From positions 505,472-530,398 of the forward strand of contig BFEA01000725.1 of assembly GCA_003427395.1 (NCBI GenBank): DNA of 24,927 bases, written 5' to 3'. Numbering within the stretch: the first letter of the stretch is position 1; each line of letters starts with the position of its first letter. The position numbers were made by a program, and so were the translations under genes. The stretch comes from Chara braunii. Its lineage: Eukaryota; Streptophyta; Charophyceae; Charales; Characeae. This document shows positions 17,170 to 24,927 of the stretch, piece after piece. The notes beneath the pieces are model-generated. The model worked only from the letters and a program-made list of their open reading frames with translations, was not told the DNA's origin and ran no database searches.

Positions 17170-17565
17170 AATGCAAAAATACTGCCGTCACCACCGTAAA
17201 TCTTGTGCCGTCGTTGTAAAAATATTTTGTAGTGCCTCCGCACCACTGCCGTTAAACTTAGTGCCGCTGCCGCAAAAAATTCAGCAGCGCTTCCGCACCA
17301 CCTCCATCAAACTTAGTGTCGCTGCCACAAAAATTCGGCAGCGCTTCCGCACCACCGCCGTCAAACTTAGTGTCACCGCCGTAAAAATTTGGCAGCACTT
17401 TCGTACTACCGCCGTAAAACCTGCGTCGCCGCCGCAAAAGTTCGGCAGCACTTCCGTACCACCGCCGTAAAACCTGCGTCGCCGCCGCAGAAATTCGGCA
17501 GCACTTCCGTACCACCGCCGTAGAACCTGCATCGCCGCCGCAGAAATTCGGCAGCACTTCCCCAC
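17170..17565. repeat. 53/54-bp minisatellite, about seven copies
   Basis: A unit containing TTCGGCAGCACTTCCGTACC recurs with landmark GGCAGC at about 17283, 17337, 17391, 17444, 17497 and 17550. The first intervals are 54 bp and the later ones 53 bp. More degraded copies extend left to about 17170. Right-hand copies are almost identical and left-hand ones diverge. The 53-bp units break reading frame, so the long ORFs on both strands here are repeat artefacts. Confidence 0.9.
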
Positions 17566-17998
17566 CGTAGTGGAAAAATGGCAGGCCAAAACTAGTAAAA
17601 TTTGGGCCCCAGGCCCAAATTCCACTTTGCCGCACTGCCGTAGCAATGCATGTCCCTGGATTAGTCCAGGGGGACTGGCACCAGCCAAAGGGGAGGGGAG
17701 CAGAGTGTTCCCTGCCTTGGCTATGGCTGCCCACTTTTTGCTCTCCCCTCCCCTGAAAACGAAGAGGGCAGTTGTCAGTTTGGGAGGAGTAGGACCTCCC
17801 CCTCCCAACTCTCACGTCCCTCCTCCCTTCCTCTCTCCAGCCAGCTCCCACAGCCCCATTCCACGCGCACGTCGTGGGCCGCGAGATCCTGGATCTCACG
17901 GCCACGGATATTTGTGGTTTGGTAGGTGGGGAGCTGGTCCTGCTCCCACACAGCCTGAAAAGGCTGTTCTTTTCATCCACGAGGTAGGTTGCCTCGTG
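17566..17998. other. Hairpin cluster, no gene
   Basis: Three perfect small hairpins lie in a row: AATTTGGGCC/GGCCCAAATT (17599-17608 and 17612-17621), CCCTGGA/TCCAGGG (17654-17660 and 17665-17671), and GAGATC/GATCTC (17883-17897). The cluster ends at a T21 run. It may be a folded non-autonomous element, but no terminal repeats were identified. Confidence 0.4.
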
Positions 17999-18019
17999 TT
18001 TTTTTTTTTTTTTTTTTTT
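17999..18019. repeat. T21 homopolymer
   Basis: Twenty-one T in a row, possibly the poly(A) tail of a minus-strand retroposed piece. Confidence 0.8.
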
Positions 18020-18184
18020 ACTGTTTTAAGTTTTTTTCGTTTCAGCCCCCCTCGTTCTCCCTGTTTGGTCGAGCTACAACGGCTCACGAATGGGGAAGTG
18101 GAGAAAAAAAAAAAAAGAAAACTTAACTGTAGTTCGTCTGCATACCCCCGAGTTCTGGGGGTAGATTCATTCGATTTTGCTCAT

Positions 18185-18861
<677 letters not shown>

Positions 18862-18999
18862 TTTTTTTTTTTTTTTTTTTTTTTTTTTCTTTGCGCCTGT
18901 ACCCAAGCTCCTATGAGCGCCGGGTTCGGGCGCTACAACACCCAGCTGCTCGTTTAAAAGATGAACGGGCGCCGAGCTGGGATTTTTTTTTTTTTTTTT
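18862..18999 (-). repeat. 94-bp segment between two poly(A) tracts (minus strand)
   Basis: T27 (18862-18888) and T17 (18983-18999) flank a GC-rich unit. The unit contains CCCAGCT and AGCTGGG arms pairing around an internal CGTT/AACG stem. On the minus strand it reads A17, unit, A27, as expected for stacked retroposed copies with poly(A) tails. On the + strand the stem runs straight into the T17 tract. Confidence 0.5.
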
Positions 19000-19028
19000 A
19001 ATAATAATAAATAAATAAAATAAAAAAT

Positions 19029-19091
19029 AAAAAAATTTGGATCATTTCTCGATTTATGCGTGTCATCCTTGCGAAGGGGCCATGCTAATCT
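19029..19091 (-). pseudogene. U6: 5'-truncated U6 snRNA copy
   Basis: The minus strand matches about the last 60 bases of plant U6 snRNA, including AGATTAGCATGGCCCC, AAGGATGACACGCATAAATC and the terminal CCAAATTTTTTT. I count two differences from the common plant sequence: TTCG for TGCG after the CCCC, and GATCC for GGTCC near the end. The first about 43 bases of U6 (5' stem-loop, ACAGAGA box) are absent. Homology stops abruptly at 19091. U6 acts in the spliceosome core, but this copy lacks the 5' splice-site pairing region and cannot be functional. The seven-T terminator is kept, and T/A-rich DNA and a poly(A) tract follow, suggesting retroposition. Confidence 0.85.
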
Positions 19092-19265
19092 AGGCGCGCA
19101 TGGCTGATTTCAGCCTTGCGATCTCGTCGATCGTGCGGCCGAAACCGGCCGCGCCGGCCCAACTAGTTGCTCCAAAAGGAGTCAGCCCAAGGTCGTATAC
19201 AGGTTCGATCCCCACATCTCTAAGGTGACAATCAAATGGCGGTACCTACTGGGCTAACTCATTTC
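19092..19265 (-). repeat. U6-fused segment with pol III-like boxes and long stem
   Basis: On the minus strand TAGCCCAGTAGG (19256-19245) fits the tRNA A-box pattern and GATCGAACC (19211-19203) fits the B-box pattern, with about 32 bases between, as in tRNA genes. However, GAGTCAGCCCAAGGT (19179-19193) and the complement of 19244-19260 are near-identical, so the same bases form an imperfect 15-bp inverted repeat, and a D-stem does not pair. It may be a tRNA-related SINE head or just a hairpin. Confidence 0.35.
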
Positions 19266-19491
19266 TCACATTAAAAAAAGAGCAACCCTTCTATATGAAG
19301 GGTTGCGGCACTCAGCAGGCTGCCCTCCAGCGCTTAGCAGGTTCTGCCTGCTAAGCCCGCCTGTTATCGTGGCTGGCTGGTCGGGTTGGCGGCCCACGGC
19401 CTTAACAACTGCCCTACTTAGCAGGCCATAATGCCATCCTCTCCGGACCTCGGTGCGAAAGCCCCGCGGACCCAACAAAAAAAAAAAAAAA
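19266..19491 (+). repeat. Hairpin-bearing short segment ending in A15
   Basis: GCAACCCTT (19282-19290) and AAGGGTTGC (19298-19306) form a perfect 9-bp hairpin. GCTTAGCAGG (19332-19341) and CCTGCTAAGC (19347-19356) form a perfect 10-bp hairpin. The CTTAGCAGG/CTGCTAAG motif recurs once more near 19418. The segment ends in A15 (19477-19491). It looks like a small retroposed, structured transcript. Confidence 0.45.
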
Positions 19492-19820
19492 CCTTCCTAT
19501 TCCTTCCGCGCTGCGGCTCCAACCTTCGTCGCAATGACCCCTTTTTAACCTACTTAGGCCCTGAATCACACGGATGACATTGTTTTAGGTAGAATAAAAC
19601 TAACTTTAGTCTTTCCATGACCACGCATCCCTGCGGTCTTGTCGGAAATTGCGGTCGAGTCGAAATATTCCAATAGCATGTCTATTTCGTCAGACCAAAT
19701 TCCACGAACTTACATCAAAATTCGGACTTCGTCCGACATCGAAAATACAGGGCAGATACGCTTGTCAGGGTTTCTGTCCCGACAGCGTATACTAAAGACA
19801 AAATTTGACAGCCTATAATC
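19492..19820. other. Gene-free stretch before the second gypsy relic
   Basis: No domain is recognisable. It may be unrecognisable pol sequence of the following element or another insertion. Confidence 0.3.
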
Positions 19821-20690
19821 CTATCTCTGAAAACAAACCCTAAACTCTTTCAAGATTATAAGATGGTTGATGGCATTCTTTTCTTGTTAGACAAAGGTGA
19901 ACACAAAATCTCTACTCCCTACCATGAAGCAGTGAAAAGCTTGATTATCGGCGAACATCACGCACGGAAGGTCGCTTTGGCTTCCAGAAGAGTTATGCTA
20001 ATGGTCGGGAACAGTTTGAGTTGCAAGGAATGAGAGAAGATGTACTAACTTACATGAGAACCTGTCTTCTGTGCTAGAGGAACAAGCCGTCCCATAAGAA
20101 TCCTTTGGGACAACTCATATCTCTTCCTATCCTCGACGGATAAGGTTAGTCTATCTCCATCGATTTCATGAGTCTCACCAACAATTGAAATAGGAATAGC
20201 CAAGTCATGGTCATAGTCGATCCGCTCTGCATCGTCGACAGTCTAGTGATTCAAAAATTTCAGATGCGATGGGTTTATGAGTATGGATTTCCTAAGACAA
20301 TCGCATGTGATTGAGAAGTGAGATTCACTGGACAGCGGTGGCAAAGATTGATGGAAGTGTAAGGTACCAGGTTGGCCATGTCGTTAGGTAGACATCCTGA
20401 AACAAATGGACAGACTGAAAAGATGAACCGCTTGTGTCAACAACTTTTGCGCATGTATGTCAAACTTGACCAAGTGGATTGAGATGAAAACTTACCAAAG
20501 ATAGCACGTGCTTATAACAATATTGTCCATACCGTCACTAGTCGGACACCGAATGCACTGCATAAAGGCTGGCAACCTATGAGACCTATTGACTCTTTGA
20601 CGAGGGACCAGATCCAAAGGCTGCCTCCCGGTATCTGTGAATTTCTAGTTTTGTATGAACAATATATTGAAAGGGATAAAGAACATTAGA
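19821..20690 (+). pseudogene. Integrase N-terminus and DDE core of second gypsy relic
   Basis: 19821-20033 is open (KMVDGILFLLDKGEHKIS, EHHARKVALASRRVM) and covers the start of the HHCC finger. From 20030 another frame continues with CLLC just before TAG 20075-20077. The DDE residues are all present in this frame: Asp 20162 (SISIDFMSLT), Asp 20309, immediately followed by TGA 20312, and Glu 20417 (HPETNGQTEKMNR). Exactly 35 residues separate the second Asp and Glu, the expected D35E spacing. Other stops lie near 20138-20146, 20363 and 20480. At several of these the family normally has Gln, Arg or Trp, so C-to-T or G-to-A changes explain them. Confidence 0.85.
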
Positions 20691-21086
20691 AAAGCACAAT
20701 GCCAGCTGACTGAGCAAGCTAACAAACATCGTAGACGAGCTCAAATCAAAGAACAAGATCTGGTGTGGGCTAAGTCCAATGCATTCACACTGGAAGAAGG
20801 AATTTCACAAAAACTGCTATCTGTCTACTACGGGCCATGGGAAGTTCTTAAAGTTATAGGGGATGCAGATGGACCATCCTATAGGATAGATGTGCCCTCT
20901 AATCTCAAAACTTATCCCGTTTCCACCCATCTGAACTGCTACCCTACATTGAAGGCCAAGATTTTCCCAACAGACCATCGATGTTTCCACCTTCAATGGG
21001 TGGCGGGTATCAAGCTGAAAAGAACCCTGATAATGGCTTCTTCTCTACCGTTAAAAGAGGAAGACCACAGATGCAGTATAAGGTAA
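20655..21086 (+). pseudogene. Integrase C-terminal GPY/F module of second gypsy relic
   Basis: An open frame of 143 codons from ATG 20655. It reads KEQDLVWAKSNAF, then LLSVYYGPWEVLKVIG and SYRIDVPSNL...VSTHLNCYP, the typical gypsy integrase C-terminal SH3-like region with the GPY/F motif (YYGPW). The real polyprotein frame leaves this frame near 20990 for the chromodomain-like part, so the last about 30 codons are out of frame. It would contribute DNA binding in the integrase. Confidence 0.85.
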
Positions 21087-21202
21087 AGTTCATTAATCAA
21101 CCAGAGTCAGAAGGAAGATGGTTCAGCAGAAGAGAACTTCTACCAATTGCACCTGATATAGTCGCTGGATTTGAATGTGGGCTGAGAGAAATCAATTCCT
21201 GA
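20981..21202 (+). pseudogene. Chromodomain-like tail of second gypsy relic
   Basis: In the frame shifted from the GPY/F module, KRGRPQMQYKVKFINQPESE, GRWFSRREL and APDIVAGFE resemble the chromodomain pattern (YLVKW, PESE.TW, then a C-terminal helix), closest in form to the divergent or shadow type. Chromodomains in gypsy integrases target insertion to modified histones. Two of the usual aromatic-cage positions cannot be judged with confidence. Stop TGA at 21200-21202. Confidence 0.6.
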
Positions 21203-21546
21203 TTTCTGCAGTGGAACTCGAAATCGGGACGGCTGGAATGATGAAAAACTCAGTTCAGATCCACATTGCCGTGGGCATGGGTCGTAACCCAAGTCTGAGA
21301 AATGCCTGGGAAAGGGCCTAGGGTCACCCAGGGCTGAGTCAAAAACAGCAGCTACATGCCCCACATGATGTAGTTGACTTTCGGAAAATCAAGAGTCAGA
21401 CCAAGCACAGGAAAAGCAGACCCAAAGTCAAAGTCAACCCAGAAGTCAGGCTCGGCCATAGATCAGATGGACATCAATGGTTCTCTGCAGGTGCCCGGAA
21501 GATTCCAGTCCCGACTGGTGGCAGGGGAGAAGCCCGAAGTGGAAGT

Positions 21547-21548
<2 letters not shown>
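21203..21548. other. Gene-free stretch after the second gypsy relic
   Basis: No supported gene. Possible untranslated region or LTR of the relic, but no boundary is visible. Confidence 0.3.
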
Positions 21549-21629
<81 letters not shown>

Positions 21630-21630
21630 N

Positions 21631-21690
<60 letters not shown>
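21549..21690. repeat. (GA)n microsatellite, about 142 bp
   Basis: Near-pure GA repeat with one ambiguous base at 21630, where the phase appears to continue. The N may mark an assembly uncertainty, so true length is unknown. Confidence 0.97.
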
Positions 21691-21694
<4 letters not shown>

Positions 21695-22031
21695 GTACTA
21701 TTGACTATTATTGAGAATTTCCTCCTCCTCTTGTCTGTCTTTCCTCTCCTCTTTCTCTTCTCTCATGCTCTTCTTTGATGAAACAATACTCTGGAATTGT
21801 GCAAATGATGGAGACATGGACTTATAATTGAGTTTGGAGACTTCATGAGGTGCGCTGGGTTCAGACATCTATTGCATTGTTGACTGGCTTCTCAATGAGA
21901 TTGGGTTCATTACGCATATCTCTATAGACTAAATAAAGTGCCGAATCGGGATGAGCTGTTAGGCCAGGTACCAGGATATGTCATGTTTCATACATGATGT
22001 TTCTTCGAAGTAGAAATGCGTGAATTATTTA

Positions 22032-22146
22032 AACACCCACCCACCCACGCACCCACCCACCCACACACCCTCCCACACACACACAGACCCACACAACGCA
22101 CACACACACATGTACACCCACCAACCCACCCACACACACACATATA

Positions 22147-22190
<44 letters not shown>
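22032..22190. repeat. CCCA/CA compound microsatellite
   Basis: CCCACCCA and CACACC units pass into a pure (CA)n tract at about 22148-22190. ORFs across it are artefacts. Confidence 0.95.
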
Positions 22191-22191
<1 letters not shown>

Positions 22192-22418
22192 TGCACTTGC
22201 CTCTACCATTTTTCCTTAGATTGAAAAAGTTATAGATTTATATAGTGCAAGTGTGCAGCTTCTACGACAGACGGGTGTGTGGGCACTTCCCGCTCAACCA
22301 CACAAACGTGGGGAACCTTGCGTTTTCTATTACATTGCCCGATTATACTTCTTTTGTTTTATGGATGGTTTGTGATGGCTTGTAGAATGAATGAGAGAGA
22401 GAGTTTGGGGTTTCTTGA
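22191..22418. other. Short unique DNA between CA arrays
   Basis: No gene or RNA recognised. Confidence 0.35.
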
Positions 22419-22419
22419 C

Positions 22420-22493
<74 letters not shown>
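22419..22493. repeat. (CA)n microsatellite, about 75 bp
   Basis: Pure CA dinucleotide array. Confidence 0.97.
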
Positions 22494-22494
<1 letters not shown>

Positions 22495-23540
22495 CTCATT
22501 CCCGTTGTCGTCTTGTGTGTTTGTGTGGTATAGTACCTCCACGACTGTGGTGCAGCATGCCACGTCGAAAGGTATAGACAAAAATTTGAAACGGGTTTGC
22601 ATCCAGGAATGCCCATGAAACGAACACAGCGATGTCATGCTCTGAAATGCCGTGTATCAAAAAGCCTAATACAAACCGTAGCCAGCTGAACAGCTGCAAG
22701 GCGAAAGGAAGCAAGGCCAGTGCAGAAAGGCAAAAGAAAGGTGGCAAGGCAAATGGCGTGAGGCAACAAGACATTAAAAAGCCAAGCAGCAGCAAGGGAC
22801 ATAGTTTGGAGGGCACAGGAGAGGCGGGTGAGCAGACAAACAAGGAGGGAATGGGGCAGGTGCACGGGGGAGGAGCCCGCAACCACAAAAGAGATAGCCT
22901 ATGTCTGTCTGCCTTGTGCATTCCCCATGCCCTTCACCCTCTTTTTTTCTTTTCTTTTTGAAGACTGATAATGAAAGCTTGTTTTGTCAGAGTCGCACCG
23001 TCCCACCAGGAGGCTGAACCCTCACCATCTGCGGAATCCCCATATTGTTGAAAGCAGACTGCCAGCACGCAACATTGTTGAAAGCAGACTGCCAGCACGC
23101 AACATTGCAAGCAGATCATAGCAGCAGGCAACAACTCAGCGAAGCACCAGGCAACACTGCGGGCCCAGCCCCACTGCAAAGTGTCAAAGCTAACTGCATG
23201 GAATGACAGCGCAAGCGGACTGGTAGCAAAACAATAGCACAGTGAAGCACACAGCTGTGCTGCATCAGCTTCAAAACTGCATGCCATACATGCAAAATGC
23301 ACGGGAAGACAAAGCGCGCAGATGGGCAGCAAGGCATTGGCTGCAAAACAAGACACAGGAAGCAAGCAGGATGGGTAGCAAGGCAGCTCCGTAGCATGGA
23401 CAAGGTAGTCGGTACATCCAACACGGAGCAACACCATCCAAGACTTACTCCCAGCACAAGTGGAACCCCGCAGACTGTTGGTTCCCTTCACTTGCTGAGC
23501 CTGGAAGTGATGCCGATGGACATCGACCATCACCTATAGA
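22494..23540. other. AGC/GCAA-rich stretch with open frames on both strands
   Basis: From about 22680 to 23400 the + strand is enriched in GCAAGGC, CAGC and AAGCA words. This gives a Lys/Ser/Gly-rich frame (22632-22961) and a Cys/Leu/Ala-rich minus frame (23533-22934). Neither has a recognisable domain, and both mirror the biased composition, so neither is called as a gene. Confidence 0.4.
23044..23103. repeat. 30-bp exact tandem duplication
   Basis: ATTGTTGAAAGCAGACTGCC and its following 10 bases occur twice in direct succession (23044-23073 and 23074-23103) without a mismatch, indicating a recent duplication. A partial ATTG copy follows. Confidence 0.95.
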
Positions 23541-23659
23541 CAATACGCAAGCAGATATTTCAAAAATATGGAATCCGTTCGCTTCCTTCTGGCATCTACC
23601 AGTGAGTGTCGGTGGTTTCTACCTTCTCGTGAAACTGATTCATTGCAGTCAAATGCATG

Positions 23660-23940
23660 GCTTCAGCTTTGCTTGGTTGTGTTGTTCTTATTGACGGCAA
23701 GTGGACTATAAAACCTTATGACAGGGTTTATCTGAGTACAGTTCTTTATGTCACAAACCAGATTTTGAATTGTGCTTTTGCCATTTGGTTTTGAAACCAC
23801 CAGCACCCCACCAAACTGGCTGCAGGGGCCTATGTTGATGCTCCCGTTTGGCAACTGACTCTGACAGACGCTCGTTAATGCGCTTCAATTCTTGCTTATA
23901 ATTTATAACTGGCCACTGTGGTAAGCCCAGCACTGGTATG
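23660..23940 (-). pseudogene. Probable relic of gypsy reverse transcriptase
   Basis: On the minus strand one frame reads INYKQELKRINERLSE (from about 23905), and after a frame change near 23850 another reads GGVLVVSKPNGKS and INPVIRFYSPL. The order and spacing resemble the start of Ty3/gypsy RT: a helix, then G-x-V-L-V-V-x-K-P-N-G-K, then the region equivalent to CIDYR.LN..T..N.YPLP. The catalytic YxDD part is not found. This is judged by pattern alone. Confidence 0.4.
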
Positions 23941-24338
23941 TAAAAGACCTTCTGATTATGTATGCTTTGCTCCCTGAGTTATGGTCCTTTTTTATTTCGT
24001 TGCTGCCTTTAAAAAAAAATCAAATGAGCCTCCCTAAAGTAAGTAATCAAGGTGCCCACTTGGGTCTTTCAGCCGTAATCGAGCGAGGCATCAGAGTGAG
24101 TACAGTTTGTAATTTCTGGACTTGTCCTTGGAATTGGAGCTGGACTCATGCCCCCCAGAATGCATATGGAGGCGCAGAAGGACCTGGTTGGAAAAAAAAA
24201 AAAAAAAGAATTTTGAACAGCGTAATCCTCGAGTTTGTAGATTGTGGGCAACCTCTTCAACCCATTCTGGACGGCCAGATATTCTATGCAACCAAGCTGT
24301 TCTACACCTTGCTAAAAATAGAATTGGTCTGAGATCTC
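23941..24338. other. Gene-free stretch
   Basis: No supported gene. A15-type runs occur at about 24010-24020 and 24193-24207. Confidence 0.35.
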
Positions 24339-24390
24339 TTCACCTTAATCCTACCCCTTCACCTTAATCCTACCCCTTCAGCTTAATCCT
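24339..24390. repeat. 19-bp tandem repeat, 2.7 copies
   Basis: TTCACCTTAATCCTACCCC at 24339-24357 and 24358-24376, then a partial third copy (24377-24390) with one substitution. Confidence 0.95.
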
Positions 24391-24731
24391 TGTAATTAGA
24401 TTACTATCAAATCAAACAAAAGGCTGGGGCTAGCAAACAAAAGGATCTCATTCCGCTTGACCAAACCTTGTAATCATACTGCCGTTAAATCAAACCAAGG
24501 CATCCAGTAATACATAAAAAGAAATGATCACCTGTTGCCCTCTCCTTCCCTCTCTTATCCAAATCACTGTAATCTCTTCTCCTTATAAAAGCAGCGGGTC
24601 GTCTTGCGAGATGGCCCCAAATGTATTGCCAGCCTCCCTCGTCGGGTTCCCATCCTGTGTTCCAGCCGCGCTCTCTTTACACCCGCGTGCTATCGATCCC
24701 CTGAGTAATCCGGTGGACTATGGTCGGGCGA
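24391..24731. other. Gene-free stretch
   Basis: AAACAAAAGG occurs twice (near 24415 and 24436) and AATCAAAC-like words recur. No gene is recognised. Confidence 0.35.
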
Positions 24732-24815
24732 CGGGAATTTCCGAGAGGCCCTTTCCATGGCGCTGTGGGGCGGCGGGAACTTCCGAGAAGTCCCTTTCCA
24801 TGGCGCGGTGGGTCG
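24732..24815. repeat. 42-bp tandem duplication
   Basis: Two copies (24732-24773 and 24774-24815), each with CGGGAA, TTCCGAGA and CCCTTTCCATGGCGC, diverged at several positions. The period is a multiple of three, so open frames across it (24524-24874 and 24720-24917) show a 14-residue repeat (EFPRGPFHGAVGRR and a variant). There is no other evidence of coding. Confidence 0.9.
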
Positions 24816-24927
24816 GTCCGTTGTTGGCGGGCTGGGGGGCATTGTTGTGCCAGGCCCGGACGAGAGGCGACTGATCCAAGTCAGACCCGGAGTGTGAGCC
24901 GTGCGAGCGGGAAATGAGTGAGTGAGC

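Larger units (their letters stand above)
19821..21202 (+). mobile_element. Second Ty3/gypsy relic, chromodomain type
   Basis: Only the integrase end survives: HHCC region, DDE core, GPY/F module and a chromodomain-like tail, in that order on the + strand. RT, gag and LTRs are not seen. The chromodomain-like end places it in a lineage different from the 4.2-12.3 kb element, probably a chromovirus. GA microsatellite sequence begins 350 bases downstream. Confidence 0.8.

Noticed and set aside
17170-17565. CRISPR-like array
   Set aside because: Units are contiguous without unique spacers, diverge gradually, and the window is eukaryotic.
17258-17980. 240-codon minus-strand frame across the minisatellite
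   Set aside because: Most of it is translated repeat. The 53-bp units change frame, and there is no domain outside the repeat.
19179-19260. Functional tRNA gene
   Set aside because: A and B boxes fit, but the D-arm, T-arm and acceptor stems do not pair as in a tRNA. The bases also form one long imperfect hairpin.
21374-21778. Arg/Glu repeat protein across the GA tract
   Set aside because: Microsatellite artefact with an ambiguous base in the middle.
22934-23533. 199-codon minus-strand Cys-rich frame, at first resembling a secreted or membrane protein
   Set aside because: Composition mirrors the AGC-rich + strand, it includes the exact 30-bp duplication, and there is no signal peptide or conserved Cys spacing.

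Overview
This window reads as nuclear DNA of a green plant or streptophyte alga from a repeat-rich, transposon-laden region. Two signals support this. A minus-strand U6 snRNA fragment at 19029-19091 carries the plant-type 3' end (the ...CGCATAAATCGAGAAATG... version, not the animal version). A primer-binding site at 4207-4218 matches the 3' end of plant initiator tRNA-Met in 11 of 12 bases. The mix of decayed Ty3/gypsy elements and long CT/GA, CA and GATT microsatellites would suit a charophyte such as Chara, but the species call is inference. I see no conserved single-copy host gene.

Layout. 1-3497 is mostly non-coding, with one 57-codon ORF ending at a splice-donor-like site, a GGCCTG-rich stretch, AT-rich DNA and a pair of identical palindromes. 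3498-4203 holds a 136-aa ORF and an overlapping 128-codon open frame just upstream of the primer-binding site. 4207-12297 is a long Ty3/gypsy element in the + direction. Its gag, protease, reverse transcriptase, RNase H, a PHD-type C4HC3 zinc finger, and integrase are all recognisable but broken by stops and frameshifts. They are followed by two long, unbroken ORFs of unknown function (A, 159 aa; B, 519 aa). The end of the integrase frame, ORF A and ORF B are chained by two ATGA stop/start overlaps. No LTR pair could be found by eye.

12298-19500 contains microsatellites, a 242-aa unknown ORF (14062-14790), several short tandem duplications (73 bp, 62 bp), a 53/54-bp minisatellite that becomes more homogeneous from left to right, hairpin-rich DNA, and a nest of poly(A)/poly(T)-bounded pieces. 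One of these pieces is the 5'-truncated U6 copy, joined to unrelated sequence with pol III-like boxes. 19821-21202 is the integrase end of a second Ty3/gypsy element of a different lineage, with a GPY/F module and a C-terminal chromodomain-like segment, also riddled with stops. 21203-24927 holds long GA and CA tracts, three more short tandem duplications and a probable minus-strand relic of gypsy reverse transcriptase at 23660-23940.

How the parts relate. The most notable object is the 4.2-12.3 kb element. A chromatin-reader-type PHD finger sits between RNase H and integrase, and two extra downstream ORFs stay open while gag-pol has decayed. A reasonable hypothesis is a gypsy lineage that uses a PHD finger instead of a chromodomain for target choice, and makes its accessory proteins by coupled termination-reinitiation. 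Neither is proven from this sequence alone.
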